Source: Pyrocephalus nanus (Eukaryota; Chordata; Aves; Passeriformes; Tyrannidae). Taken from it: a DNA stretch of 64,000 nt. Where the stretch lies: contig CM076259.1 of NCBI GenBank assembly GCA_038380795.1, positions 21,620,977 through 21,684,976 on the forward strand. The letters are read 5' to 3'. This document shows, in pieces, positions 1 through 10,719 of the stretch. The position numbers and the translations under genes were made by a program. The notes beneath the pieces were generated by a model. It had not been told where the DNA came from, did no database searches, and saw only the letters and a program-made list of their open reading frames with translations. Position 1 is the first letter of the stretch. Each line of letters starts with the position of its first letter.

Positions 1-28
1 GGGGCGAGGGAGGGAGGGAGGGACGGGG
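1..28 (+). repeat. GGGA-type repeat, G-quadruplex-capable
   Basis: Six runs of at least three G (1-4, 8-10, 12-14, 16-18, 20-22, 25-28) are separated by one to three bases, satisfying the G3+N1-7 motif. It sits in GC-rich sequence near the presumed ATP1B1 promoter island. Confidence 0.8.
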
Positions 29-63
29 TCCCCCTGCCCGCTCCCCTCGGTGCCCCGTGGGGC

Positions 64-69
64 CACGTG
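64..69 (+). promoter_or_regulatory. CACGTG E-box
   Basis: A palindromic CACGTG (USF/MYC-type E-box) lies in the GC-rich block at the start of intron 1. Position and context are compatible with promoter-proximal regulation, but a six-base match alone is weak evidence. Confidence 0.3.
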
Positions 70-260
70 GGGGCCGGTGGGCGCTGCCCCCGAGTGCGGC
101 TCCAGGTGGGGCTGGGGGTGAGGCAGGGTCGGGCCGACCTTGTCCGAGGGCGTCTCGTCCTTGGGTCTCCTTCCTTTCCTGGTGGCTGGCCCGGCCCAGG
201 AGCATCGCCGTCGGGGGAACCTGACCTCCCAGCCCTTATCCGCTTTAGACCGCACAGTGG

Positions 261-261
<1 letters not shown>

Positions 262-305
<44 letters not shown>
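262..305 (+). repeat. Poly-T tract of 44 bases
   Basis: 44 uninterrupted T lie in ATP1B1 intron 1. There is no adjacent element that would mark it as the tail of a retroposed copy. The true length is uncertain because homopolymers of this size are error-prone in sequencing. Confidence 0.95.
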
Positions 306-306
<1 letters not shown>

Positions 307-2510
307 GTGTGTTTTCTCTGGATAAATGGAACCAAACGAGTTTTACTCCGTCGAGAGGTAGCAATTGACTTTTAATGTCTCCGCAAGAAGGAAATGGCTC
401 TATGTGCATTCCTGATAATATGCTCATGATGTATTCCGTGGGTGCTGTACAAATACCATTTAGACTAAAGAGGCTTTTAACAATTTCTTTATGCAAATAG
501 ACAGTCTTCCAGTTGCTGCCAGCCACAGCTGCTGTTGCCACCCTTGCGATGTTGAATTCAGCTCCTCTTGTAGTGGATCAGCCGGAGATGCCACATCCAG
601 AGCCGCCAGCTCTGACGGGCGGACTAGAGCAGGCATCTGCCGTATCTTTACGTGAGCAGAATTGGGTTGTGGGTGCGCATGGATAGGTATTTTCTGCTCC
701 TGAGGCACCAGGCAACTGCGCAGTGCTTCAAACGCGGAGGCTGAACCAGGTCCTTCTTCCAGAGTGCCCGTACCTATCCGCCTAGGACTGATTTGCATTT
801 GCTGAGTCGATCTGCAGGCTGATGATCAGATTCTTCTGTTATAAGCCTACCTGTTGCAGGAGGCTTTCTCGTTCAACCTTGTGGTGCTCGATTCCTAGAC
901 CCACTGCGTTTTTTCTGAGACCTTGGAGTGGTTTTGACCTTTAAGGTGTCTTTGGCGTTTAGAGCATCCTGGCTGGAAACCTGATTAAATAAGCTACCTC
1001 CCAGCGTTTACCTTTTGATGTTACAAAACTCAAAGGCATTACGCTGCAGACAACAGAATTAGTGTTTGGTTTGTTACAACAGCACCTCCTATGACCGTGC
1101 TCTGGAAAAAATTTCCACACGTCCCTGACGTCACGGCCATTTGCTTTACGCTGCCTGGATACCAAAGAGTGCTTTAACTCCTGGAGCACCACGTTACTTC
1201 ACCCAGCTCTGCCCTCCAGCCTTGGCTGCCTCCTCTGCCTCTGGTGCACAAGAGGAAGACGAGAGGATGGAGTGCCTTTCTGACTGTCCCTCAGCCTCTG
1301 TGTTGCTGGCTGTCCCTCCTGCTTGCCTGTCTTTCATAGACTTTAAACGACCAGAACAGCCAGCTTTCATTGTGAGGCTTCTCCAGTGAGGTAGTGCTTT
1401 TTTTTTTTTTTTTTAAATGATGGGGCTGGGGAGTGAGGAGGAATACTTCTACCTACTGCTGCTTCCTCCCCTTCCCTTGTCGCTCATCACTTCAGGTCCT
1501 TCAAATAAACCACGTCTGTTTTGTTTGTAACTAGATGAGGACAGTCTGAGACCAAGCAAGCTCATTCTCAAGTACTCTTTGGCCTCTGCTTTTTCCTGCA
1601 GCCTGATTAGCATATAGTTGCTTGGCATGGGCTGGTTTATCCTTGTAGGCAGCCTGGTGATGTGTAGTACGGCATGTTACTGTGCAGTTAAGCAGTTGAG
1701 ATAATCCTCGTAAACTGGTAACTGATACCCAGAGTCTGAGCCATCCTGCATCTCCAGTTTCTTCTCCTTGTTCTTCCCTCTGCCCCTCCACCCCAAGATT
1801 GTTCTAGACATTCCCTTTAGACCAAAACTGCATCCAATCTTTCATTATTACATAATTAACTCTTTAATTGGTGTGACCAGTGCCAGAGCGCCTTTGTAGG
1901 CACACAAGGCTGGTGAATCTGCAGTACTGTGACATGTTATGAGTACTTTCCTACATTTGAGGTGAAGTACTGGAGCTAATTTGGGTCTGAATTCTGTTTC
2001 TGTTGTCTTTATTGAAGGTGACAGCTTGAATTACTAGGAGGGATCAGGCTTTACAATTGCTTGTAAACCTGAATGAAACATTTACTGTTACTGCTCCCAA
2101 AAATAGCTTTGAACCCCAAGCACGCCCATGATTTGGCCTTTTGCTCTTGGGCACCTGGATCACTGACAATCTTGTCAGCTGCAAGAGCCCGCTACGGTAG
2201 TTCTGGGTCAGCCAAGGGATCCTTGAAAATATGAGGGAATGTGGTTTAGTCTTTTATAATCCCAAATCCTGATTCATAGACTTCTAGATTTTCAGGGGCT
2301 TATGCTTCCTGCCCCCTAAACAACTGGAGTGATTTACATTTCCTGTCTGCATCAGGACATAATCTCACTGTTACCTATATATCTTTTGAACATCTGAATT
2401 CAGTGTGCTGGCTCTTCCTTTCAAGTGGCAAAGGTGGGAAATTCTGTCCTGAAACGTGACTGCTGTGAGGGCTTGATTTGATTTCTCTTTCTATTTGTTT
2501 TCTCTTGCAG

Positions 2511-2639
2511 TTAAGATCCTCCTCTTCTATGTCATCTTCTACGGGTGCCTGGCAGGTATATTCATTGGGACCATCCAAGTGATGTTGCTCACTGTCAGTG
2601 AATTTGAGCCCAAATATCAGGATCGAGTGGCACCTCCAG
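2511..2639 (+). CDS. ATP1B1: ATP1B1 coding exon 2 (transmembrane segment)
   Basis: The exon is 129 nt, flanked by a pyrimidine-rich tract ending tgcag and a donor g|gtaact. It begins with the last two bases of a split Phe codon and ends with the first base of a split Gly codon, so both introns are phase 1. The translation [20 protein letters not shown] continues to [19 protein letters not shown]. The hydrophobic run is the single membrane-spanning helix, with the conserved Tyr/Phe face and GxxxG-like glycines (GCLAG, GIFIG) that pack against the alpha subunit. The acidic SEFEPKYQD segment is the start of the extracellular stalk. The exon translation is identical to the chicken protein as I recall it. 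Confidence 0.97.
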
Positions 2640-3310
2640 GTAACTAAATAGGAGGCCTGTGTTTGACTTGGTGCAAGCTGTTCTGGGGAGGCGGGGTTGG
2701 TTACTCACCTCAAGAAGGAGGATGAAATAAGCATGTCGTTGCTGCAACACATATTTGTAGGGGGTGGGTATGTTCTCAGCCTTCTGTGTTAGCAGTACTG
2801 GGGCTTGAAGGCAATCCTGCTAGAATTAAAGGTTGCATCACATGAAAGATGTCTCCTCTCTGAGAGGAGCTTAAACTTGGTTTGCTTTTCCCTTCCCCTG
2901 TGCCAAAGTGATGAAGTGAGGCTAAGAGGCTTCACTTTTGGGAACTGGCTGTATGAGGAAGCTAAGTTCGGGGTTTTTTTCTTCATAGCTACTCTGTTTC
3001 ACTGTGGGTAAGTGAAAGGGACAAAGGTAAAATGTTGATTTTTTTTTTTTTTAATGGAACTGGCATGCACAAGGAGACAGAGGGCAATCTCAGTTCTGGG
3101 TGTGCTTACTGACTTATTTTATCCAACACTGAACTACAGTGTGTGATCTAGAGGTGGGGTAGCCTCTGCTAGTGGGTATTTCAGTTGACTGTGTCATGGG
3201 AGGTTAAAGGTGGGTCTTTTAGCTGCTAATATATGACCCGTCTTTACATAGACAAAAGAAATCTCTGCTCGAAATTAAAATGATGGCCTTAGTGGTGTCT
3301 GTGGCCAGCC

Positions 3311-3450
3311 TGCCTCGGGTGGGGGCAAATGGAGTGAGTAGCCCTTGCCGCAGGTTCCCTGCTCCGCCTGTCCAGGCCGCGCTGCGCTATCCGATCCCCG
3401 CCGCAGCCAGCGGCGGCTCAGAGCGCGGGGGGGAGCTGCGCAACTGCTGC
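3311..3450. promoter_or_regulatory. Small isolated CpG-dense block in ATP1B1 intron 2
   Basis: I count about 14 CpG dinucleotides in roughly 135 bases, with motifs such as GGCCGCGC, GCCGCAGCC and GAGCGCGG, in otherwise CpG-poor AT-rich intron. This could be an internal promoter or enhancer, or a GC-rich insertion. No promoter or splice motif was proven. Confidence 0.45.
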
Positions 3451-6400
3451 TTTCCCACATTACAAATGACCTTGAGGCTGCTTGGCACTGGGGTTCCTAA
3501 CGATCCGTCTCCAGTTGCTCTGTAAAACAGTTCAGAAGCTTTTAATAACAGTGGTATTTAAGTGACAATTGTGAGGCTGATGGCTTGTAGCTACAGAAGT
3601 TGGCTCTGGTGCTGCACCGTGTCTTGCAGCCCTGCCGTCTGCAGTGCTGTGAATCTCTGCCCTAAACACGGGGAATGAATGTCGCCATCACCAAAGGGTG
3701 TTATATCTCAGCAAAGGATCATCTTTTGCAAATAAATGTTTTTTCCACCAGCACTTTTTAAAGACACAACAGAGACTGGAACTGCTGTTAGTGTGTGGCA
3801 CTTCTTTATGTACCACCATGGCTGGGGTAAATGCAGCCTTAAGCACTGAAAGTAGTCTTTTCATCTCTAGTGGGCCCTGAAATCTGCAGGAAAGACTGTC
3901 ACTGATAATGCCCAGAGACATTAGCTGCATCTGAAAAGCCAACATGGCTAATGGTGGGGTAGTTGTTACTTAATAACATATTTTTCCCCGGCTGAAGTCC
4001 AGTGGTCTCACCAGACATGAAATAATTAGCAAAGAAGCCCATGGATCTTGGGTCTCATCCAGATAGACCTGCTGTTTAGCCAGATGTCACATAATTACTC
4101 ATTCTAAATAAACTGTTTGCTTTCTGTGAAGTAGCAGTTTACAATTCCAATTTCAAAGCAACTGGTAAAATTTCTGTGAAAGACTTCAGCCTGCAGAGGA
4201 TATTTATTCATCTCTTAACTGTATACTGCACCAGTTTTTCTGGGGCTTTTTTTTTTCTAAACAAAGAAAAGGAATTGAATTTCAAGACACTCTTGTAGCG
4301 TGTACTGCAGGAATCAAAATGGAGGAACAGTGAAAAGGTTCTTGGGGATCTTTCGTAATGGGCTTTTAGGACATGTACTGAAATCAAGGAGAATGAAATC
4401 CATCTCCCTAAATACATGACAGTGGGCAGCCAGTAAACAAGGGCTTTGAACCAAGCTGCAATGTCACATGCATACAACTTCAAGGAAATAATTATTAGAT
4501 TAATAGTGCTGGGCCCTTTTGGCAGGGCATCATGCGACAGCTTTTTCTACAGATGTGGACAAGCTGGGTGTAAGGCATGGTGCGGGCTTGCCTCTTTATG
4601 TCCAGTTTGTTCCTTGTCCTGTAGCACAGCAGCCATTAGGCCACAAGTCAAAAATAGCCCTTTGATGTAGGCTTTCAGAGAGATGGACAAGGTAGCGAGT
4701 TGCTGCACTGCTGTCTTTGGGAGGTCAGCAATGCCTATATTCCCCTGTGCTGCAAGCACAACTGCTGCTCTGACAGGGTTCACTGCTGCACTTGGTGAGC
4801 ACCAAACTGGAATTTTTTGTGATTTAAGACATCTGCAGATGATTAACTGTATAAAATAGGATGTTGTGCAATTCTAATTCCTAGTTCTTGTGGGAAAATT
4901 TGCAAGCTGAGTAAGTATACTGGCAGCTTGATAAAGCCCTGGATTTTCTAGGAGGCCAGAAAACCTGGTTTTATTCTTGTCTGTACTTCTTGGGCAAGTC
5001 CCTGTTGTGTCAGCCCAGAATATCTGAGAAAGGGGAAACTAGACTTCCCTTCGAGGTTTGCAGGAAAAAATGCTGTAGGGGCTGCTAGAATATCATTCTT
5101 GTTCTGAAATACAACAGATTTCATAACAGCAACAGAACCTACAGGGTGTTTTATTGAGTTATTGACATGGGTATAACATTGAAAGCCATAAAGTGCTATT
5201 TTTGTAGCCAAGTGTCATTAATATGGTAATTGGTTTCTGCACTGAACACAACAGGAATGTTATGCAGGGCTTCAGGGCAAGCTGAGTATTGTACCTTTCC
5301 ATTATACTATTCCTTCTTTTGTCTTGTGGTGGGGGAAGGGATGGTGCAGTTCACCTTGTCCAGGCCTGCCACTGCGACAGCCCCACCTCCCAGTTCCACG
5401 TGTGCTGCAGGCTTGGACTCTGCTTTAAGCATAGAGGACTTACCCTGCTAATAGGGAAGGATGAGGATATTGCCTCTTAAACAGTGTACTGAGTGTTTAA
5501 AAAATAATCCTCCTCCCCTTCCCCATCCCAATAAAAATTGGGCTGTGTATCCTGCCATCTTGTGGCGCACATCCTGTGGAACAGCATCTGGTTATCCCAT
5601 CACTGGGGCTGGCATTAGAGGACAGAGCTCACTGCTACCTGAGGTACTTTGTAAGTGGTGGCTGGAAGAAAGAATCTCTGCTCCTGCCAGGGGATTTCAG
5701 GTGTCCCTGCTTCGAGTGCTGCCTGGGCCGTGAGTGCGTCATGGAAAAGGCTTCTCTGGTACGTGTCCCCCACTTGGTTTATTTAGCATGGAGAGCAGCA
5801 GGGAGGTGGCAGGAAGGCCTCAAAGGAACATGTGCTCCCTCCTGTGAAGCTGCACTTCTTTGCCTCTATCTCTTGTTGTCTCAGCACCTATGCTTGGAAA
5901 AATCTCTGAATCTCAGCTCCAGGGACGTTACTATCAAGCAGGTTTTGCTGTGTTTGTAGAACACTTGCACCTGCTTTTTGCAGTAGAGGGTGACTGGAAG
6001 CTGGGAAGGACATTGCTTGGTAGGGAGGCTTTTAAAATCTATCCTCATTTAGTGAGCTGGTGGGGGGAAGTGGGATGTAGTGATCACTCAATGTGTCATC
6101 CTAGAAGTGTTCAGACTCATTCTGAACCAAGATTACATGGTAATTAGAAATGACCATTGTATCATGAAGCAAAAGAGGTTACTACGGACTTATACAACCA
6201 TTCCTAATAACAAGCCTCACTTCCCACTATTAGTTTCTTTCTCTTCACCCTCAGGATACATGCACCTCAAGTCTTACTCTTACAGCTTAAAATGATAACA
6301 TCTATGTGGAGAATTGTTTTTTAAATGAACTTGAATAAAGGTGATTTTAATCTGTAATAACAGTGTTTTGAAAGTGGAACTGTAACTGTAAAAAAACCCC

Positions 6401-7831
6401 AAACAAACCACCACATGACTTTACATGGGGGTTTTTGGTGTTTCATATCCTTGTATATTCACAGGCAGCCAACAGAAAGTGGTGTCCATTACCAAGTCAA
6501 GGCATCACTCATCATTTATGTGGACAGTGTCAGTCAAATGAAGATGGGATCATATTGCCTAGCAAGAAACTCTTAAGAGCCAATTGCAGCAATTTTCTAA
6601 TTTGTCAGTATTTTAGCAATAAGTTGATTCTTTCCTGTGGGAGGAAGAGCATTGCCACATGATGACACCACTGTGCATCTCTGTGGTAATAACATGAGAC
6701 ATGGAACTGTGTACATACATTGCAGTCTGAAGGTGGGGGGAGAGGGTTTATACTCTTGGCTGTGAAAGCACTTGAGGCTTTGTTTCTTTTCTTCCATAGG
6801 GCTTCCTCATGTGCTTGAAAACCCTTAGAGCTTCATTCATGCCAGTAACTCACTGGAGCCACACACTTACTTGGATGTCTAGCAGCCCATGGGAGGTAGC
6901 ACTCTAATGGCTCAGCTTAGCAATTTTTTTTTCTTGTCCCTACTTGTTTCAGTTACCTAGTGGGGGTGATTGTTCCAGAAAGGTTAGTGTTCTGCAGAGG
7001 TTAGCTTCTGTCATCATACAACACCCCTTGTTTTTTTACACAAGATTGCTTAAGAAGAATTCAATGATTGTGCTGCTCTGATAACAGCACTGAAGCTTTT
7101 ATTTTTGCTATGGGATGTACAGATGGAAAACAAGGAAGTAATAAATCACTGCTTAGGGCTCTGCATTCAGTCAGTTGCAGGCATGTCAGAAGGGAGGTTG
7201 TGGTGGAAGCCAGTAAGTAATAACTTTATCCTAATTTTACAAATGTATTTTTCATGACAAGTCTTTCAAGTAAATCAGGAAGATTTACTTCCTTGCTTCA
7301 TAAGTGGAAAGACTGATCTCCACTTTGCTCTTGCCCTAAACAAAGAAAGCACTGCTGTACCAAAGCCTCGTCTAGTCTGGTTCATCAGAGTACCTGGAAA
7401 TGCCCCCAGCTAGGCAGAAAGCAGCCCAGTGATGGCCACAGGCTACTTGGCAGGAATGGTGGTTTCCTTGTGCTGGCCACTGGAAGAGCTGTGTGGTGGT
7501 ACTGCCTGGGCTTCAGTTCTGTGAAGACTTGCAAGACAGGGATGCTTTGGGATGGAAGTCTGTTCTCCCACCCAAGTCACTTGTCCATGGGCAGAGGGCT
7601 GGCTTTGGACTGTACCTATCAGTAGCTGGGTTCTCCTAAAGAGAGAACAGGGATGTTGTGGGTGGCTTTTACAGACCGCAGGGTGTGTATTGCTGACCTT
7701 CACTTCACCTTTGCCAGGCCTGTGTGGGTGTCCTTATGTGTTACCTTGGCCAAGATAGGAAAGAGATGTGGAGAAGAGCTTAACTCGCCTGACCAAGCTT
7801 AACAAGCCTGGCCATGGTTTCTTGATTTCTG

Positions 7832-7844
7832 CCCCCCCCCCCCC
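7832..7844 (+). repeat. Poly-C run of 13 bases
   Basis: 13 consecutive C, followed by catatg, within intron 2. Simple sequence, likely variable in length. Confidence 0.9.
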
Positions 7845-9614
7845 ATATGTATTCACTTGAATGACACACCTGTAACTCGAACTCTGGAAAAGGCAGATCC
7901 AGGAGAGTACCCAAGGTCTGGCCTGCCTCTCCTGCAATTCTAGACAGCCATTTCAGGTGACTGAGCCTATTGCTTCCCAGCTGGGTGGTAATGTGAGAAG
8001 GGCTTGGCAGGACAGGATTTAAGTCCCATACTAAAATTGAATCTGGTGTATTTATATACGACTGTTTGTGAAGCAAGAAAATAAGTAATTGCTTGAAACG
8101 GGGTTGAAAGCCACTGACTTTGGAAGGCAGGATGTAATTCTACTAGTAGAATAGTAAGTTGCTTCTAAACTCAGCCTGGTTGGTTTGTATCAGAGAGTTC
8201 CGGGCAGTTAAAGCTGCTTCATGGAATAAAATGGGAAGCACCCGAGCTCCTTGCTGGACGCCTCGGTATCTTAAGTGACCGGGAACTGTGTTTAGGGGAA
8301 CAAAGCTAATCTTTGTCCTAGGTTACAAATTCCAAGTTAGTGGGTAGTGGAGGGGGTGTGTGGAGGGGGAGTGGTGAGTCGGTCTGAGGAGGGACTAAGC
8401 AGAAGCACTTAACTAGCTTTGGAAAAATTGCTGGAGTCACAAGCTCTAGTGGGTTGGGGCCAACCAGCTAAGCTGCTGGTGTTTTGCACCAGAGGAACTT
8501 GTTGGCAACAGGCCTGTTCTGAAAGCTGTCAAAGCAAATGCTGCTCCCCTGTTTCTTTTCTTGATCTTACTAAAATGAAGATGACAAACTGAAATGAAGT
8601 CAAGACCTCAATATTTACCGCGGCTGCCACAAAAGCAGCATGAACTCCGTTCCCATTACTTAAGTTTTAAAGTGTTAGCCATGCGTCAATACATTCAATT
8701 AAAATGTGACCTAAACATTGCACAGGAGCAACTACTTCCAAGTTCTACAACGAAGGGCAAAGGAGTTGGTGCTTTTCATCATCTGTAGGCTTTTCTTGTC
8801 TATAGTCCCATCTCTTTTCCATGCATTATTTTTCTATTCATTCTCCTAAAGTCTAAAGCAGAGCCAGCCAATACAGCTCAGAATCTGGAGAGTCTTTTAA
8901 ACAAACTCTCTTGTGTGGTGGCATTTCCTACTCATCTACTTGGTGATGAGCTTCTGATGAGAGAGCTCAGAAGATGAGTTCTGCAGCCAGAAATACCCAC
9001 TTACGCAGTGAGAAGAGTGGAGGCAGCGATCAGGCTGATGAATTTACTCAGGGAGAAAATGTCTCCTGCCCTGCATCCTACAAGACTACACAAAGGCAAT
9101 GTGGATTACAGCTAGCAGAGAGTGACCTGACTTGGGGAACTTCTCTTGTCTTTTATTGCAAAGGTTTATGAGTGGACAGCTCAGATGTAGCCTAAACACG
9201 GTGTGTTTTGCAGGCTTTTAAGTCAACCTGTTAGGGATATGTACATTCTGTGTGGTTGGTCTTGCATGCAGCTAGCTTCCCTTCTGTCCTTGAGGAGGAG
9301 GCAGAAGCGCACAGTGGACCTGTGGTTAACTGGTTTTCTTGAGGAGGGCCTTGACTTGTAGCCTCCCTTCTGTATTTTGTGGGTTTTGTCTGCTTACCTG
9401 ATGCAAACATTGTGATAAATATGCAAAATTGTTGTTAGAAAGAGGAGATAAGAACTTCTCTAGTGAGCTCAAGCTGTCTTGTCAAAGTTCTTAAGTCTGA
9501 AAAACAGAGATGATTATTATTAGGAGTTATGTTCTTGGTGTGCGTTGTATTGCCTGAAGGCTGTGTAACCCTAAGGTGTACTTAATGTTTTCTTCCTGAT
9601 TTTGCTTTTCTTAG

Positions 9615-9770
9615 GACTGACTCAAGTCCCCCAGGTTCAAAAGACAGAAATTTCCTTTACTGCCTCTGATCCCAAAAGTTACGATCCATATGTAAGGAAC
9701 CTTGAGAATTTCTTAAAGGACTACAGTGCTGATCAACAAACTGAAAACATAGTGTTTCAGGACTGTGGGG
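9615..9770 (+). CDS. ATP1B1: ATP1B1 coding exon 3 (membrane-proximal ectodomain)
   Basis: The exon is 156 nt, with acceptor cttag|g and donor gggg|gtaagt, and split codons at both ends (phase 1). It translates as GLTQVPQVQKTEISFTASDP and then SYDPYVRNLENFLKDYSADQQTENIVFQDCG, with the split Asp following. The final cysteine (FQDCGD) is the first partner of the first ectodomain disulfide. Differences from my recollection of chicken cluster in the ASDP and ENFLKDYSADQQTE stretch, which is a variable surface region in the family. It is separated from exon 2 by the largest ATP1B1 intron in the window. Confidence 0.97.
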
Positions 9771-10528
9771 GTAAGTCTCGATTATTTCCTATAGGATTCT
9801 GACTGATGCCTCTCTGTCAGGTTTACCAGAAGCTGAGAGTGAGGAGTGGTCGGCTTGGTCTTCAGCTGTTCCCTTTACTGCAGCCAGAGGCAGTAAACTG
9901 GCAGTTGGTAAACTACAGGTTCTGGTTTCAGTCATATGGCTGCTCATTAATGTTGTTTGGACAGAACAGACCACAGCTTACTGTAGAGGTTATATGGCTG
10001 GGAGCTCCCACACTTCACTTAGAGAAAGTTGCAGCTGACTCTCTGAAGCACATGGTGCTGACCTTATCCTCTCTGAAAGCCATGGGGGTTTTACTCACAA
10101 CTTTGCTAAACCCAGTGTTGGTCCTCTTGAGATGCAGCCAAACATTTGGGAAGTGTTAACCTTTAATAGGTTATATGTAATCATGTAAATGAGACTATCA
10201 CCTGATAGAATATGTGCATATCAAATCTGAGGGGAACCTGCTTGTAAAAAAAAAAAAAAAGAAAAAAAATCTCTGAGCCAGGTGATTTCAAATGTGATTT
10301 CAAACCTTGTGTTCTGGAAGAATCCTCAGTTATAAAACAAAACTCTTTAAATGTTCTGATCTGGGACTAGCCCCACGTGGCAGGCAGCTGTGTGTAGGTC
10401 TGTGGTGTCACTTAACTGCCTGGGCGAGGGGAAATCCAAACTACACTGGGAAGTATAAACGTTTCTGTTCCTGATAAGCAAAAGATCACATTGCATATGG
10501 TTTCCTTTTCATTCCCCTGCTGTGACAG
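9771..10528 (+). other. ATP1B1: ATP1B1 intron 3
   Basis: 758 bp with gtaagt donor and acag acceptor. It contains a 15-A run (10,246-10,260) followed by A-rich sequence. Nothing else was recognised. Confidence 0.9.
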
Positions 10529-10713
10529 ACACACCTTCTGACTACAAAGAGAGAGGACCATATAATGATGTCCAGGGTCAGAAGAAGGTCTGCAAATTCA
10601 AACGTGAATGGCTGGAAAACTGTTCTGGATTAAGTGATCCCACCTTTGGGTACAGGGATGGCAAACCATGCATCCTCGTCAAGCTCAACAGAATTATTGG
10701 CTTCAAACCTCAG
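10529..10713 (+). CDS. ATP1B1: ATP1B1 coding exon 4 (beta-family signature, two disulfides)
   Basis: The exon is 185 nt, with acceptor gacag|ac. It completes Asp and reads [20 protein letters not shown], then [20 protein letters not shown], then [21 protein letters not shown]. It contains the family signature K-x2-C-K-x5-L-x2-C-S-G, the first N-glycosylation sequon (NCS) and three of the six disulfide cysteines. The reading frame and homology place the exon end after Gln at 10713, where the next bases are gcaagt. This is a GC donor with an otherwise strong consensus (cag|gcaagt), and the next exon joins in phase 0. Confidence 0.96.
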
Positions 10714-10719
10714 GCAAGT
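10714..10719 (+). promoter_or_regulatory. ATP1B1: Non-canonical GC 5' splice site of ATP1B1 intron 4
   Basis: The intron begins gcaagt after exon-terminal cag. The downstream acceptor is tctag|gct at 12590-12591. Joining at these points gives GFKPQ-APENES, which matches the family protein without gap or frame change. The nearest GT dinucleotide, at 10718, would add four bases and shift the frame. GC-AG introns are a known minor class and usually have strong flanking consensus, as seen here. Confidence 0.88.

Larger units (their letters stand above)
1..2510 (+). other. ATP1B1: ATP1B1 intron 1, 3' part
   Basis: The first ~250 bases are GC-rich with a GGGA-type repeat and scattered CpG, then composition falls to ordinary intron. 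I see no reading frame for the ATP1B1 N-terminus (MARGK...), so exon 1 and the promoter are upstream. The rest holds T-homopolymers (262-305 and 1398-1414) and nothing else I can identify. The acceptor for exon 2 is at 2509-2510. Confidence 0.8.
2640..9614 (+). other. ATP1B1: ATP1B1 intron 2
   Basis: A 6,975-bp intron between the transmembrane exon and the first ectodomain exon. It contains a small CpG-dense block near 3,311-3,450 and a 13-C run (7,832-7,844). I recognise no transposon or RNA gene in it. Its short open frames have no family resemblance. Confidence 0.85.

Noticed and set aside
1..260. ATP1B1 exon 1 or promoter within the window
   Set aside because: No frame encodes the conserved N-terminus and no fitting donor was found. 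The block is taken as the GC-rich start of intron 1.
3280..3525. 81-codon open frame over the intron 2 CpG block as a possible alternative first exon
   Set aside because: No splice donor or promoter element could be shown. The openness follows from GC content, so only the CpG block itself is reported.
8341..8390. G-rich stretch in ATP1B1 intron 2 as a G-quadruplex
   Set aside because: Only two runs of three or more G are close enough, so it does not meet the four-run motif.
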